Below are positions 28,514 to 41,953 of a stretch of DNA of 64,000 nucleotides, piece by piece. This DNA comes from Rhizobacter sp. Root404. Its GTDB lineage: Bacteria > Pseudomonadota > Gammaproteobacteria > Burkholderiales > Burkholderiaceae_C. The stretch lies in assembly GCF_001425865.1 (NCBI RefSeq), contig NZ_LMDS01000001.1:446507-510506 (forward strand). The letters are read 5' to 3'. Below the pieces are notes generated by a model that saw nothing but the letters and a program-made list of their open reading frames with translations, was not told where the DNA came from and did no database searches. A program made the position numbers and the translations under genes. Position 1 is the first letter of the stretch; each line of letters starts with the position of its first letter.

Positions 28514-29485
28514 GTGCAACGACGAGAATGGATGCTGGGCGCGTTGGCGGCCGGCACGCTGCCGAGCGCGGTGTGGGCGCAGGCGACCGACTACCCCAAG
28601 GCCGGCGCCACGCTGCGCTACATCGTGCCGTTCCCGCCCGGCGGGTTGACCGACGTGATGGCGCGCCTGGTCGGCCAGCAGCTCGGCGAACGCTGGAAAG
28701 TCAACGTCGTGGTGGACAACCGGCCTGGCGGCGGCGGCCAGATCGGCGCCGATGCGGCGGCCAAGTCGCCCGGCGACGGCAGCACGCTGCTGGCGATCAC
28801 GCTGACCCACGCAGCGAACTACACGCTGTTCCCGAAGGCGCCGTACAACTTCATGAAGGACCTGAAGCCGGTCGCGCTGCTGGCCGGCTCGCCGATGCTG
28901 ATCGTGGTGCCGGCGTCGAGCAAGATCAAGACGTTCGCCGACCTGGTGGCTGCAGCCAAGGGCGGCAAGCTCAATGCCGGCTCCAGCGGCAACGGCACGC
29001 CGCCGCACCTGACGCTGGCGCTGTTCAACGACATCGCCAAGACCGACGTCGTGCACGTGCCCTACAAGGGCGGCGCGCCGGCGATCACCGACCTGATCGG
29101 CGGCCAGCTCGACGTGATCTTCTCGAACTTCCCCGAGTCGATCTCGCACGTCAAGAGCGGCAAGCTGCATGCCATCGCGATCTGCAGCGCGGCTCGCAAC
29201 GCGGCCGTGCCCGACGTGCCGACGACCGCGGAGGCCGGCATGCCGGGCCTGCTGGTCGAGAGCTGGACTGCGCTGATGGTGCCCGCCAGCACGCCTGACG
29301 CGATCGTCGACAAGCTCGGCGCCGAGGCGCTGAAGATCATGGCGACGCCTGAGATCGCCGAGCGCGCGAAGACGCAGGGCTTCCGCGTCGATGCGCGCGG
29401 GCCGAAGGATTTCGGCGTGTTCCTGAAGAGCGAGGTCGAGCGCTGGGGCAAGGTGATCGTCGCGGCGAAGATCACCGCGGAATAG
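28514..29485 (+). CDS. TctC/Bug-family periplasmic substrate-binding protein (orphan)
   Basis: 323-residue extracytoplasmic binding protein of the tripartite tricarboxylate transporter class. The GTG start gives a signal peptide with an arginine pair (QRREWMLGALAAGTLPSAVWAQ split by the h-region), cleaved near residue 22. The Bug hallmarks are FPPGGLTDVMARL near residue 38, NRPGGGGQIGADAAAKS near residue 70, and VPYKGGAPAITDLIGGQ near residue 182. No TctA or TctB membrane genes are in the window, so it is either an orphan sensor or binder or works with distant membrane subunits. Its position at the end of suyAB-slcC-comC suggests a sulfolactate-type ligand. Confidence 0.87.
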   Translation: MQRREWMLGALAAGTLPSAVWAQATDYPKAGATLRYIVPFPPGGLTDVMARLVGQQLGERWKVNVVVDNRPGGGGQIGADAAAKSPGDGSTLLAITLTHAANYTLFPKAPYNFMKDLKPVALLAGSPMLIVVPASSKIKTFADLVAAAKGGKLNAGSSGNGTPPHLTLALFNDIAKTDVVHVPYKGGAPAITDLIGGQLDVIFSNFPESISHVKSGKLHAIAICSAARNAAVPDVPTTAEAGMPGLLVESWTALMVPASTPDAIVDKLGAEALKIMATPEIAERAKTQGFRVDARGPKDFGVFLKSEVERWGKVIVAAKITAE

Positions 29486-29490
29486 CCCGT

Positions 29491-30519
29491 TCAGCGGCGC
29501 GGCGCCGCCGCTGTCGAACCGCGCACCACCAGCGCGACCTCGACCTCGGTGCGCCGCGGCACCGCTTCGCCGCGCAGCGCGGCGAGCAGGCGGTCGCCGG
29601 CCGTGCGCCACATCTCCTCGGCCGGCACGCGCACCGTGGTCAACGGGGGTTGCAGCTGGTTGGCCAGTTCCAGGTCGTCGAAGCCGACGATCGACAGCGC
29701 CTTGGGCACCTCGATGCCAAGGCGCTGCGCCTCGAGCAGCGCGCCGAAGGCCAGAACGTCGTTGCCGCAGAGCACCGCGGTCGGCGCGGGGGACACGGCC
29801 ATCAGCTCGCGCAGGCCCTCGCGTGCCGCGGCGATGCCGTAGGGCCGCTCCGCCAGCCGGTTCGCGGGCAGTTTCAATCCGGCCGCCTCGAGCGCGCCGC
29901 GCACGCCGGCCAGCCGCGCCGTCGCGCGGTCGTTGTCCCGCGTGATGCCGGCCAGCATCGCGATGCGGCGGTGACCGAGGTCGAGCAGGTAGCGCACGGC
30001 CTGCGCCATCGCCGCGGCGTTGTCGAAGCCGACGTTGAGCAGCGCCGGGTCGTCGGACAGCATCATCACGTGCACGCAGGGCAGGCCGCGCTGGCGCAGG
30101 AACTCGAGCAGCTCCGGGCGCTGGCCGGTGCCGCACAGCGCCAGCGCGTCGGCACCGCGCGAAACCAGGTTGACGGCCTGGCGCATCTCGGCGTCCGGGT
30201 CGTAATCGCAGGTCGCGATCAGCAGCTGCTGGTCGGCCTCCGAGAGGCGGCGCTGCAGCGCGCCGATCGCCTTGGCGAAGATCGCGTTGTCGACGGTCGG
30301 GAAGATCGCGCCGATCGTTCCGCTGCGACGCAGCATCATCGAGCGCGCGCCGGCGTTCGGCACGTAGCCGAGCTCGGCGACCGCGCGCTCGACGCGCTCG
30401 CGCAGCGCCGGGCGCACGTCGTCGGGGCGGTTCAGCGCGCGCGAGACCGTCGCGGTCGACACGCCGGCCGATGCGGCGACCGCTTCGATCGTGGGCAGGG
30501 CGCGCGACGGCGTGGACAT
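29491..30519 (-). CDS. LacI-family transcriptional regulator of the sulfonate ABC and hps genes
   Basis: 342-residue LacI-type repressor. The helix-turn-helix and hinge (TIEAVAASAGVSTATVSRALNRPDDV over about residues 10-35, then RVERAVAELGYVPNAGARSM) leads into a periplasmic-binding-like core (IGAIFPTVDNAIFAKAIGAL, NVGFDNAAAM, VLCGNDVLAFGAL, SIVGFDDLELA). The ATG at 30517-30519 is chosen because the 25 codons further upstream are not conserved in kind and would read through the operator at 30528. Palindromic operators stand at its own start and at two neighbouring promoters, so it probably represses itself, the ABC importer and hpsNOP. Ligand unknown; a C3-sulfonate is inferred. Confidence 0.92.
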   Translation of the reverse strand: MSTPSRALPTIEAVAASAGVSTATVSRALNRPDDVRPALRERVERAVAELGYVPNAGARSMMLRRSGTIGAIFPTVDNAIFAKAIGALQRRLSEADQQLLIATCDYDPDAEMRQAVNLVSRGADALALCGTGQRPELLEFLRQRGLPCVHVMMLSDDPALLNVGFDNAAAMAQAVRYLLDLGHRRIAMLAGITRDNDRATARLAGVRGALEAAGLKLPANRLAERPYGIAAAREGLRELMAVSPAPTAVLCGNDVLAFGALLEAQRLGIEVPKALSIVGFDDLELANQLQPPLTTVRVPAEEMWRTAGDRLLAALRGEAVPRRTEVEVALVVRGSTAAAPRR

Positions 30520-30527
30520 GGCGTGAC

Positions 30528-30541
30528 TGTACGCGCTTACA
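30528..30541. promoter_or_regulatory. LacI operator copy at lacI start (one mismatch)
   Basis: TGTACGCGCTTACA differs from the perfect 14-base palindrome found before the ABC operon by one base. It lies eight bases upstream of the lacI start codon, on the lacI side of the divergent region, which fits autorepression. Confidence 0.7.
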
Positions 30542-30612
30542 CGACCGGTTGGCGCTGCGCGCAAATGGCCGGTTTCACGGGAAAACACTGACAAATTGGT
30601 GCGTCCCGCGCC

Positions 30613-30641
30613 TTGACCTGGTCACGGTGGGCATCGATACT
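30613..30641 (+). promoter_or_regulatory. Predicted promoter of the sulfonate ABC operon
   Basis: TTGACC at 30613-30618 and GATACT at 30636-30641 are separated by 17 bases. The LacI palindrome begins at the last base of the -10 hexamer, a classic position for repression. Confidence 0.65.
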
Positions 30642-30655
30642 GTAAGCGCTTACAG
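30640..30655. promoter_or_regulatory. LacI operator before the ABC operon, perfect palindrome
   Basis: CTGTAAGCGCTTACAG is a perfect 16-base palindrome with the central CG of LacI-family operators. It covers the probable transcription start and ends 14 bases before the permease ATG. Confidence 0.85.
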
Positions 30656-30669
30656 AAATTCGCCTTGCC

Positions 30670-36357
<5,688 letters not shown>

Positions 36358-36370
36358 ACAGGAGATTCCG

Positions 36371-37372
36371 ATGAAGGCGCTCGTCTACACCCAGCCCGGC
36401 GAGATGCAGTGGCTCGATCGCGAGATGCCGCAAGCCGCGCCCGGCGAAGTCGTGCTCGAGATCGAGGCCGTGGGCATCTGCGGCTCCGACATGCACGCCT
36501 GGCATGGCCACGACCCGCGTCGACAGCCCGGCCTGGTGCTGGGTCACGAGTTCGTCGGCCGCGTCGTCGAGTCGAAGGCCTCCGGTGTCGAACACGGCAC
36601 GCGCTGGACCGGCAATCCGCTGATCGTCTGCGGCACCTGCGAGTACTGCGTCCAGGGCCGCAACAACCTGTGCGCGAACCGCACGATGGTCGGCATGACG
36701 CGGCCGGGTGCGTACGCCGAGTACATGAGCATCCCGGCGGCGTCGCTGATCGCGATGCCGGCGCAGATGGATGCGACGACCGCCGCGCTGACCGAGCCGG
36801 CTGCAACGGCCTGGCACGCGATCAACCTGTCGATGCGGGTGCTGACGCGCCCGCTGCACGAGTGCCGCGTGCTGGTGATCGGCGGCGGCGCGATCGGCAT
36901 GCTCGCGGGCTTGCTGCTGAAGCAGCTCGGCGTCGCGGCGCTGACGATGACGGAACTCAACGCGCTGCGGCGCGCCGCGATCGCACGGCACATCGGCTGC
37001 GCGGTCGTCGATCCGCGCACCGCGCCGCTGGACGAGGCCGCGTTCGACTACGTGATCGACGCGGTCGGCGCCAAGGCCACGCGCCAGCAGGCGTTCGCTG
37101 CGGTCAAGCCGGGTGGCGCGATCATGCACATCGGGCTGCAGGACTGGGCCAGCGAGATCGACATGCGCAAGCTCACGCTCGCCGAGATCACGCTGCAGGG
37201 CACCTACACCTACACGACGGCCGACCTGCGCGCGACCGTCGCGGCATTGGCGCGCGGCGTGTTCGGCGACCTGTCGTGGGTCGAGGAGCGGCGGCTCGCG
37301 GACGGCGCACAGGCCTTCGTCGACCTCGATCAGGGGCGCTGCGCGTCGGCGAAGATCGTGCTCAAGCCCTGA
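36371..37372 (+). CDS. hpsP: DHPS 2-dehydrogenase, zinc-dependent alcohol dehydrogenase family
   Basis: 333-residue medium-chain dehydrogenase. Catalytic zinc ligands are in GICGSDMHAW near residue 36 and LGHEFVG near residue 59. The structural zinc site has four Cys in CGTCEYCVQGRNNLC near residue 87. The NAD fold has VLVIGGGAIGML near residue 168. It is the expected partner of the SDR enzyme for interconverting DHPS enantiomers through the C2 ketone. The ATG at 36371 has a GGAG ribosome site; the frame opens 12 codons earlier inside hpsO. It is the last gene of the hps operon, converging tightly on the moeB-like gene. Confidence 0.8.
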   Translation: MKALVYTQPGEMQWLDREMPQAAPGEVVLEIEAVGICGSDMHAWHGHDPRRQPGLVLGHEFVGRVVESKASGVEHGTRWTGNPLIVCGTCEYCVQGRNNLCANRTMVGMTRPGAYAEYMSIPAASLIAMPAQMDATTAALTEPAATAWHAINLSMRVLTRPLHECRVLVIGGGAIGMLAGLLLKQLGVAALTMTELNALRRAAIARHIGCAVVDPRTAPLDEAAFDYVIDAVGAKATRQQAFAAVKPGGAIMHIGLQDWASEIDMRKLTLAEITLQGTYTYTTADLRATVAALARGVFGDLSWVEERRLADGAQAFVDLDQGRCASAKIVLKP

Positions 37373-38122
37373 TCAACGCCGCTGGCAGACCGGGCATTCG
37401 GGCGCGCGGGCGATCGCGATCTCGGTCCATTCCATGTGGCGCGCGTCCAGCATCTGCAGCCGCCCCGCGAGCGAGTTGCCGACGCCGGCCAGCAACTTCA
37501 ATGCCTCGGCCGCCTGCACGCTGCCGATGATGCCGACCAGCGGCGCGAACACGCCCATGATCGCGCAGCGCGCCTCCTCGAACGGCGCGTCGGGCGGGAA
37601 CAGGCAGGCGTAGCAGGGGTGCACGGCGTCGCGCGTGTCGTAGACCGAGACCTGGCCGTCGAAGCCGATCGCGGCGCCGGAGACCAGCGGCTTGGCATGC
37701 GCGACGCAAGCGGCGTTGACGGCCTGGCGGGTCGCGAAGTTGTCGCTGCAGTCGAGCACCACGTCGGCCTGCGCAACGAGCTCGTTCAGACGAGCCGGGT
37801 CGGCGCGTTCGCGCAGCGCGTTCACCCGCACCTCGGGGTTGATGCCGTGCAGCGTCTGCGCCGCCGATTCGGCCTTGGGCCGGCCGATGCGCTCGACGTT
37901 GTGAACGATCTGGCGCTGCAGGTTGGTCAGGTCGACCGTGTCGTCGTCGACGATCGTCAGCGTGCCGACGCCGGCCGTCGCCAGGTACAGCGCAACCGGC
38001 GAGCCCAGGCCGCCGGCGCCGATCACCAGCGCGTGGGCCGCCAGCAGCCGCTGCTGGCCCTCGATGCCGAGTTCGTCGAGCAGGATGTGGCGCGAGTAGC
38101 GCAGCAGCTGATCATCGTTCAT
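37373..38122 (-). CDS. MoeB/ThiF family adenylyltransferase
   Basis: 249-residue E1-like enzyme. It opens MNDDQLLRYSRHILLDELG, has the ATP site VIGAGGLGSPVALYLA near residue 33, and the region VDLTNLQRQIVH near residue 63. The zinc Cys pairs are CYAC near residue 170 and CPVC at the C-terminus. Such proteins adenylate the C-terminus of MoaD or ThiS for sulfur transfer. MoeB versus ThiF cannot be decided, as no other cofactor genes are near. An intrinsic hairpin lies only about 15 bases before its ATG, between it and the upstream protease gene, so it probably has some readthrough or own promoter. The last base adjoins the hpsP stop. Confidence 0.88.
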   Translation of the reverse strand: MNDDQLLRYSRHILLDELGIEGQQRLLAAHALVIGAGGLGSPVALYLATAGVGTLTIVDDDTVDLTNLQRQIVHNVERIGRPKAESAAQTLHGINPEVRVNALRERADPARLNELVAQADVVLDCSDNFATRQAVNAACVAHAKPLVSGAAIGFDGQVSVYDTRDAVHPCYACLFPPDAPFEEARCAIMGVFAPLVGIIGSVQAAEALKLLAGVGNSLAGRLQMLDARHMEWTEIAIARAPECPVCQRR

Positions 38123-38140
38123 CGGTTCGAGCATACAAAC

Positions 38141-38167
38141 AAAAACGCCCGCGGGTGGCGCGGGCGT
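38141..38167 (-). terminator. Intrinsic terminator between the S41 protease and moeB-like genes
   Basis: Read on the minus strand, ACGCCCGCG and CGCGGGCGT form a nine-pair stem with loop CCACC, followed by a T run reading TTTTGTTTG. It lies 20 bases after the protease stop and just before the moeB-like start. Confidence 0.85.
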
Positions 38168-38187
38168 TCGGGTGGGTGAGAGCCGGG

Positions 38188-39633
38188 TCAATTGACCGTG
38201 TCGGTCTCCGGCTTGCGCTCGACCGCGGTCTTGCTGACCAGCACCGGCTTGCCCTTCAGGCGGTTCAGCGCCTGGGCGAGCTGGAAGTCCTCGGCGCTGC
38301 CGAACTCGACAGGCGGCTTGGCGGGCGCGGCCGCACGCTTGATCGCCTCTTCCTCGAGCTTCTTGCGCGCTTCGTCGCGCGCCTTCTCGCGGGCCTCGTC
38401 CTTCTGCTCGGCGCCCTGGCCGCTCTGCAGGTGCTTCTCGAGGTCGGCTTCGCGGGTGCGCAGCGCGGCGAACAGGTTGCCCTCGGCCGTCTCGTCGATC
38501 ATCACGTCCGGGACGATGCCCTTGGCCTGGATCGACGCGCCGCTCGGCGTGTAGTAGCGCGCGGTCGTGATCTTCAGCGCGGTGTCGGGAGAGAGCTGGC
38601 GCACCGTCTGCACCGAGCCCTTGCCGAAGGTCTGCGCGCCCATCAGGACCGCGCGCTTGTGGTCCTGCAACGCGCCGGCGACGATCTCGCTGGCCGAGGC
38701 CGAGCCCTCGTTGACCAGCACGATCAGCGGCACCTTCTTCAGCGCTTCCGGCAGGCGGCGCAGCGGGTCGCTGCCGCCGCGGCGCAGGTAGTCGCTCGGC
38801 GAGGCCTTGAAGGTCTGCTTCGAGTCGGCGATCTGGCCGTTGGTCGAGACGACGACCGCGTCGGCCGGCAGGAACGCCGCCGAGATCGCGACCGCCCCCT
38901 CGAGCAGGCCGCCCGGGTCGTTGCGCAGGTCGAGCACCAGGCCCTTCAGGTTCGGCTCGGCCTTGTAGATCTCCTCGAGCTTGCGGGCGAAGTCCTCGAC
39001 CGTGCGGTCCTGGAACTGGCTGACGCGCAGCCAGGCGTAGCCCGGCTCGATGACTTTGGAGCGCACGCTCTGGGTGCGGATCTCCTCGCGCACGATCGTC
39101 ACCGGGAAGCTGCGGCTCTCGCTCTTGCGGAAGACCGTCAGCATGACCTTGGTCTGCGGGTCGCCGCGCATCTTCTTGACGGCCTGGTCGACCGTCAGGC
39201 CCTTGACCATCGTGTCGTCGATCTTGGTGATCAGGTCGCCGCTCTTCAGCCCGGCACGGAACGCCGGGGAGCCCTCGATCGGGCTCACGACCTTGACCAG
39301 GCCGTCTTCCATGCCCATCTCGATGCCGATGCCGACGAAGCGGCCGGTGGTGGCCTCGCGGAATTCCTTGAACGACTTCTTGTCGAAATACTGCGAGTGC
39401 GGGTCGAGGCCGGAGACCATGCCGCCGATCGCGTCGCCGATCAGCTTCTTCTCGTCGACCGGCTCCACGTAATCGGTCTTGATCATTCCGAACACCGCGG
39501 CCATCTGCTGCAACTCTTCGAGCGGCAGCTGCGACACGCCGTTGCGGGCGGTGGCCTGGAGCTGCATCGTGGTGAGCGCGCCGGCGACCGCGCCGACGGC
39601 CAGCCATCCGGCGACCTTGAGTTTGGCACCCAT
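38188..39633 (-). CDS. Carboxy-terminal processing protease, S41 family (CtpA-like)
   Basis: 481-residue periplasmic, membrane-anchored protease. The N-terminal hydrophobic segment (residues 5-25) is followed by GMIKTDYVEPVDEKKLIGDAI split over residues 48-70. A PDZ domain lies near residues 95-175 (GIGIEMGMEDGLVKVVSP, AGLKSGDLI). The catalytic Ser is in NEGSASASEI near residue 312 and the Lys in FGKGSVQ near residue 337. The C-terminal 90 residues are charged and Ala/Glu/Lys-rich. The start is taken at MGAKLKVAGW, 43 codons inside the longest frame. Substrates are probably envelope proteins. Confidence 0.92.
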   Translation of the reverse strand: MGAKLKVAGWLAVGAVAGALTTMQLQATARNGVSQLPLEELQQMAAVFGMIKTDYVEPVDEKKLIGDAIGGMVSGLDPHSQYFDKKSFKEFREATTGRFVGIGIEMGMEDGLVKVVSPIEGSPAFRAGLKSGDLITKIDDTMVKGLTVDQAVKKMRGDPQTKVMLTVFRKSESRSFPVTIVREEIRTQSVRSKVIEPGYAWLRVSQFQDRTVEDFARKLEEIYKAEPNLKGLVLDLRNDPGGLLEGAVAISAAFLPADAVVVSTNGQIADSKQTFKASPSDYLRRGGSDPLRRLPEALKKVPLIVLVNEGSASASEIVAGALQDHKRAVLMGAQTFGKGSVQTVRQLSPDTALKITTARYYTPSGASIQAKGIVPDVMIDETAEGNLFAALRTREADLEKHLQSGQGAEQKDEAREKARDEARKKLEEEAIKRAAAPAKPPVEFGSAEDFQLAQALNRLKGKPVLVSKTAVERKPETDTVN

Positions 39634-39694
39634 CAACGACCCCTTGTCTTGCCCGTCGGCACTGTGAAACTTGTTCAATTGAAACCCTGCGTTC

Positions 39695-39700
39695 AGTATA
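39695..39700 (-). promoter_or_regulatory. Possible -10 element for the S41 protease gene
   Basis: On the minus strand this reads TATACT (5 of 6 consensus bases), 61 bases before the protease ATG, in locally AT-richer sequence. No good -35 hexamer is visible at the right spacing. Confidence 0.35.
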
Positions 39701-39833
39701 TTCCGCTGTCTTTCACTCGGATGCGCGCCGGCGGGGAAAGTTGCACGATCCGCGCGCTGCAAATGCAGCCAACGGCAGCCTTCTCAAGGGAATCGGCGGC
39801 GTAAAGAAACCTGAAGCGCGAGCCGGCGGGCCA

Positions 39834-40163
39834 TCACTCCTTCGTGCCGGGCTTCTTGTCCGCGGCGGGCGCGGGCGGCGGAGAGGGTGAAAAGAACGAG
39901 TCGAACAGCTCACCGGGCACCGTGTCGTAACCTTCGGTGACATCGGCGCCGTGGAGCAGTTCGAAGGACGAGACGACCCAGCCGCCGGACGACACGGTGG
40001 CCTCGGGCAGGGTCGGCACCGGCGCGGCGACCGATCGCGCTGCCGCCGCTGCCGCGGCGGACGCCGCCACCTCGGCCGCGTCGACGTACTCGCCCAGCGG
40101 CGCCGCTTCGGTGATGCGCCAGATCAATCGCTTCGCGGCGGGTGTCGGCTTTCGCTGAACCAT
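39834..40163 (-). CDS. Small protein of unknown function
   Basis: 109 residues from the ATG at 40161-40163, which has a GGAGAGAGAG purine-rich ribosome site. The N-terminal part is basic and aromatic (KRLIWRITEAAPLGEYVD), the middle is an alanine run (residues 33-50), then SGGWVVSSFELLHGADVTEG, and the tail is Pro-rich and ends in KKPGTKE. No transmembrane segment or signal peptide. I do not recognise a family. The ordered middle segment and ribosome site suggest a real gene. The 258 bases between it and the divergent cupin gene hold no clear promoter pair. Confidence 0.6.
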   Translation of the reverse strand: MVQRKPTPAAKRLIWRITEAAPLGEYVDAAEVAASAAAAAAARSVAAPVPTLPEATVSSGGWVVSSFELLHGADVTEGYDTVPGELFDSFFSPSPPPAPAADKKPGTKE

Positions 40164-40421
40164 GACTCTCTCTCCAAGTCCTCTGCGCAATTCATCCCGG
40201 AAGTGCGAACGGATTGTGAACTGACGATCCTAATCGCCGTCTCCCGATGCGCCAATAGCTCGACCCGGGGGGAGGGGCTCATCCGGGGACATCGCTCCCT
40301 ACGCGCTGGGCAGGAGATTGGACGCAGTCACCGCGAGCGCCCGTGCGGTCGAGGAACTATCCTGCGAACGTTTGTTGTCGATGGACCGGCGGGCGCCGCC
40401 CGGTCACCAGGGACCCCGCAC

Positions 40422-41219
40422 ATGCAGAAAATGGTCGAAACCGTGTCCTTCCAGATCGCCGGCGTGTTCGTCACCCGCAAGGAACAATTGCGCTGGGTCG
40501 ACGCCTCGCGACCGGGGCTGCGCGTTGCGGCTGCCCACGAAGACCGCGCGTCGGGCCGGTTCCTGGGGCTGCTCGGCTTCGATCCGCTCGCGTCGTCGGG
40601 CCTGCACCAGCACGTCGACGTGGCCTTCAGCTACGTGCTCAGCGGCGGGTTGACCGACCATGCGGGCACCACGGTGGCCGGCCAGGCCGGCATCAACCTG
40701 CCCGGCTCCACCCACGACGCGATTGCGTACACCGCGTCGCTGCTGGCGTCGCGGCTGGACGGTCCGGTGCTGTACTGGCCCGAGGAGGGCCGGGAGGACG
40801 CCCCGCACCTGCACGCCGGCGGTCGCGACGCGCGGTTCGGCAATCCCCAGCCGGAACGAGAGCCGACCGTCAGCATCACCGTGAAGGACATCGCGCCGCT
40901 GCCCACCTGGGTCGGGGGCGTGCAGCGGCGCCTGATCTTCGACTACCGCGGCACCGCGCACGATTTCCGCCACTGCGCGCTGACGCTCATCCCCGGCACG
41001 CGCATCCCGCCGTTCCGCGCCGCAGCGCCGCTCGAGCTCTTCATGATCGGCGGCGGCATGCGCCTGAATGGCAGCCTGGTGCTCGCCGGCGGGTTCGGCG
41101 TGATCGAGGCCGGCACCCAGGTCGAGATGGCGAGCGATTTCGGGGCGTACCTGCTCGCGTGGTCCGAGGCGCCGATCGCCTGGACGGACCGCGCCGGCGG
41201 CGACCTGTTCGGCTTCTGA
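40422..41219 (+). CDS. Cupin-domain protein (ChrR-cupin-like), linked to heme oxygenase
   Basis: 265-residue soluble protein that looks like two cupin repeats. The first has LHQHVDVAFSYVLSG near residue 65, with possible His metal ligands, and INLPGSTHDAIAYT near residue 90. The second has YRGTAHDFRHCALTLIPGTRIP near residue 172 and GGGMRLNGSLVLAGGFGVIEAGT split near residue 210. It resembles the metal-binding cupin of ChrR-type anti-sigma factors, but no sigma-binding domain or sigma gene is present. The heme oxygenase gene follows 15 bases later, so they are likely one transcript. Function unknown. Confidence 0.72.
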   Translation: MQKMVETVSFQIAGVFVTRKEQLRWVDASRPGLRVAAAHEDRASGRFLGLLGFDPLASSGLHQHVDVAFSYVLSGGLTDHAGTTVAGQAGINLPGSTHDAIAYTASLLASRLDGPVLYWPEEGREDAPHLHAGGRDARFGNPQPEREPTVSITVKDIAPLPTWVGGVQRRLIFDYRGTAHDFRHCALTLIPGTRIPPFRAAAPLELFMIGGGMRLNGSLVLAGGFGVIEAGTQVEMASDFGAYLLAWSEAPIAWTDRAGGDLFGF

Positions 41220-41234
41220 GAGAGGCGGTTCCGC

Positions 41235-41873
41235 TTGATCCCGTCCCTCGCCGAGCGACTCAAGACCGAAACCCGATCCCTGCACACCGCGGCCGAGCGC
41301 AGCCACTTCATGGGCGCGCTGATGCGCGGAGAGGTCGATCGGGCGGCCTATTGCGCGCTGCTGCGCAACCTCAGCGCGATCTATGGCGCACTCGAGCCCG
41401 CGCTGGTGCGCCATGCCGGCCATCCGCTGATCGCGCCGCTCCACGCGCCGGCCCTTTTCAGGGCGACTGCGCTCGCGCGCGACCTGGGCCGCCTCCAGGG
41501 GCCGCGGTGGGCCGAGGACATGGCACTGAAGGACGCGACACGCCAATACGTGGCGCGTCTGCACGAGCTGGACGCGCGGCGCCCGGCGCTGCTGGTCGCG
41601 CATGCCTACGTGCGCTACCTGGGCGACTTGAGCGGCGGCCAGATGTTGCGGCGCGTCGTGGCGCGGAACCCGGCGCTCGGTGGCGAGCAGGGGGTGGCGT
41701 TCTACGACTTCGGCGATCCCTTGGCGACCCGCGCCCTGACCGAATCCTTCCGCGCCGGCCTGGCATCGCTCGCGCCCGACGTGTCCGAGGCCGACGCGCT
41801 CGTCGCGGAGGCCCGGCGGGCGTTCGGCCTGCACCAGCAACTGTTTGAGGAACTGACTGAAGAAATCCCTTGA
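41235..41873 (+). CDS. Biliverdin-producing heme oxygenase
   Basis: 212-residue heme oxygenase (HmuO/HO-1 fold). The proximal heme ligand is His17 in RLKTETRSLHTAAERS, and the distal helix has YLGDLSGGQML near residue 131. It opens heme to biliverdin, CO and iron with oxygen and reductant. In this genome the likely need is biliverdin for the bacteriophytochrome encoded 4.5 kb away. The start is TTG with an upstream AGAGAGGCGG purine tract; no ATG is available before the heme ligand. The stop codon overlaps the predicted -35 of the box promoter. Confidence 0.92.
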   Translation: MIPSLAERLKTETRSLHTAAERSHFMGALMRGEVDRAAYCALLRNLSAIYGALEPALVRHAGHPLIAPLHAPALFRATALARDLGRLQGPRWAEDMALKDATRQYVARLHELDARRPALLVAHAYVRYLGDLSGGQMLRRVVARNPALGGEQGVAFYDFGDPLATRALTESFRAGLASLAPDVSEADALVAEARRAFGLHQQLFEELTEEIP

Positions 41874-41898
41874 ACCGGCGGTAAAAATGCATTATTCT
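41870..41898 (+). promoter_or_regulatory. Predicted promoter of the boxCBA operon
   Basis: TTGAAC at 41870-41875 and TATTCT at 41893-41898 are separated by 17 bases (4 of 6 consensus bases each). The -35 overlaps the heme oxygenase stop. Transcription would start about 50 bases before boxC. Confidence 0.55.
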
Positions 41899-41901
41899 GC
41901 A
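41888..41901. promoter_or_regulatory. TGCA-N6-TGCA element, candidate BoxR-type operator
   Basis: Two TGCA boxes six bases apart straddle the predicted -10 hexamer, and a third TGCA lies at 41922-41925. BzdR/BoxR-type repressors of benzoyl-CoA genes are known to use TGCA-containing repeats. No boxR gene is in the window. Confidence 0.5.
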
Positions 41902-41953
41902 TCTCTTGCCAGCGCAAGAAATGCATTTCAGTGCTTATTGACAGGAGACACCC

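Noticed and set aside
30520-30594. Longer N-terminus for the LacI regulator
   Set aside because: The added codons would run across the operator at 30528-30541, and LacI proteins normally begin a few residues before the helix-turn-helix.
40164-40421. Possible promoter or small gene in the 258-base gap before the cupin gene
   Set aside because: No hexamer pair at proper spacing and no frame with a ribosome site and credible protein could be supported.
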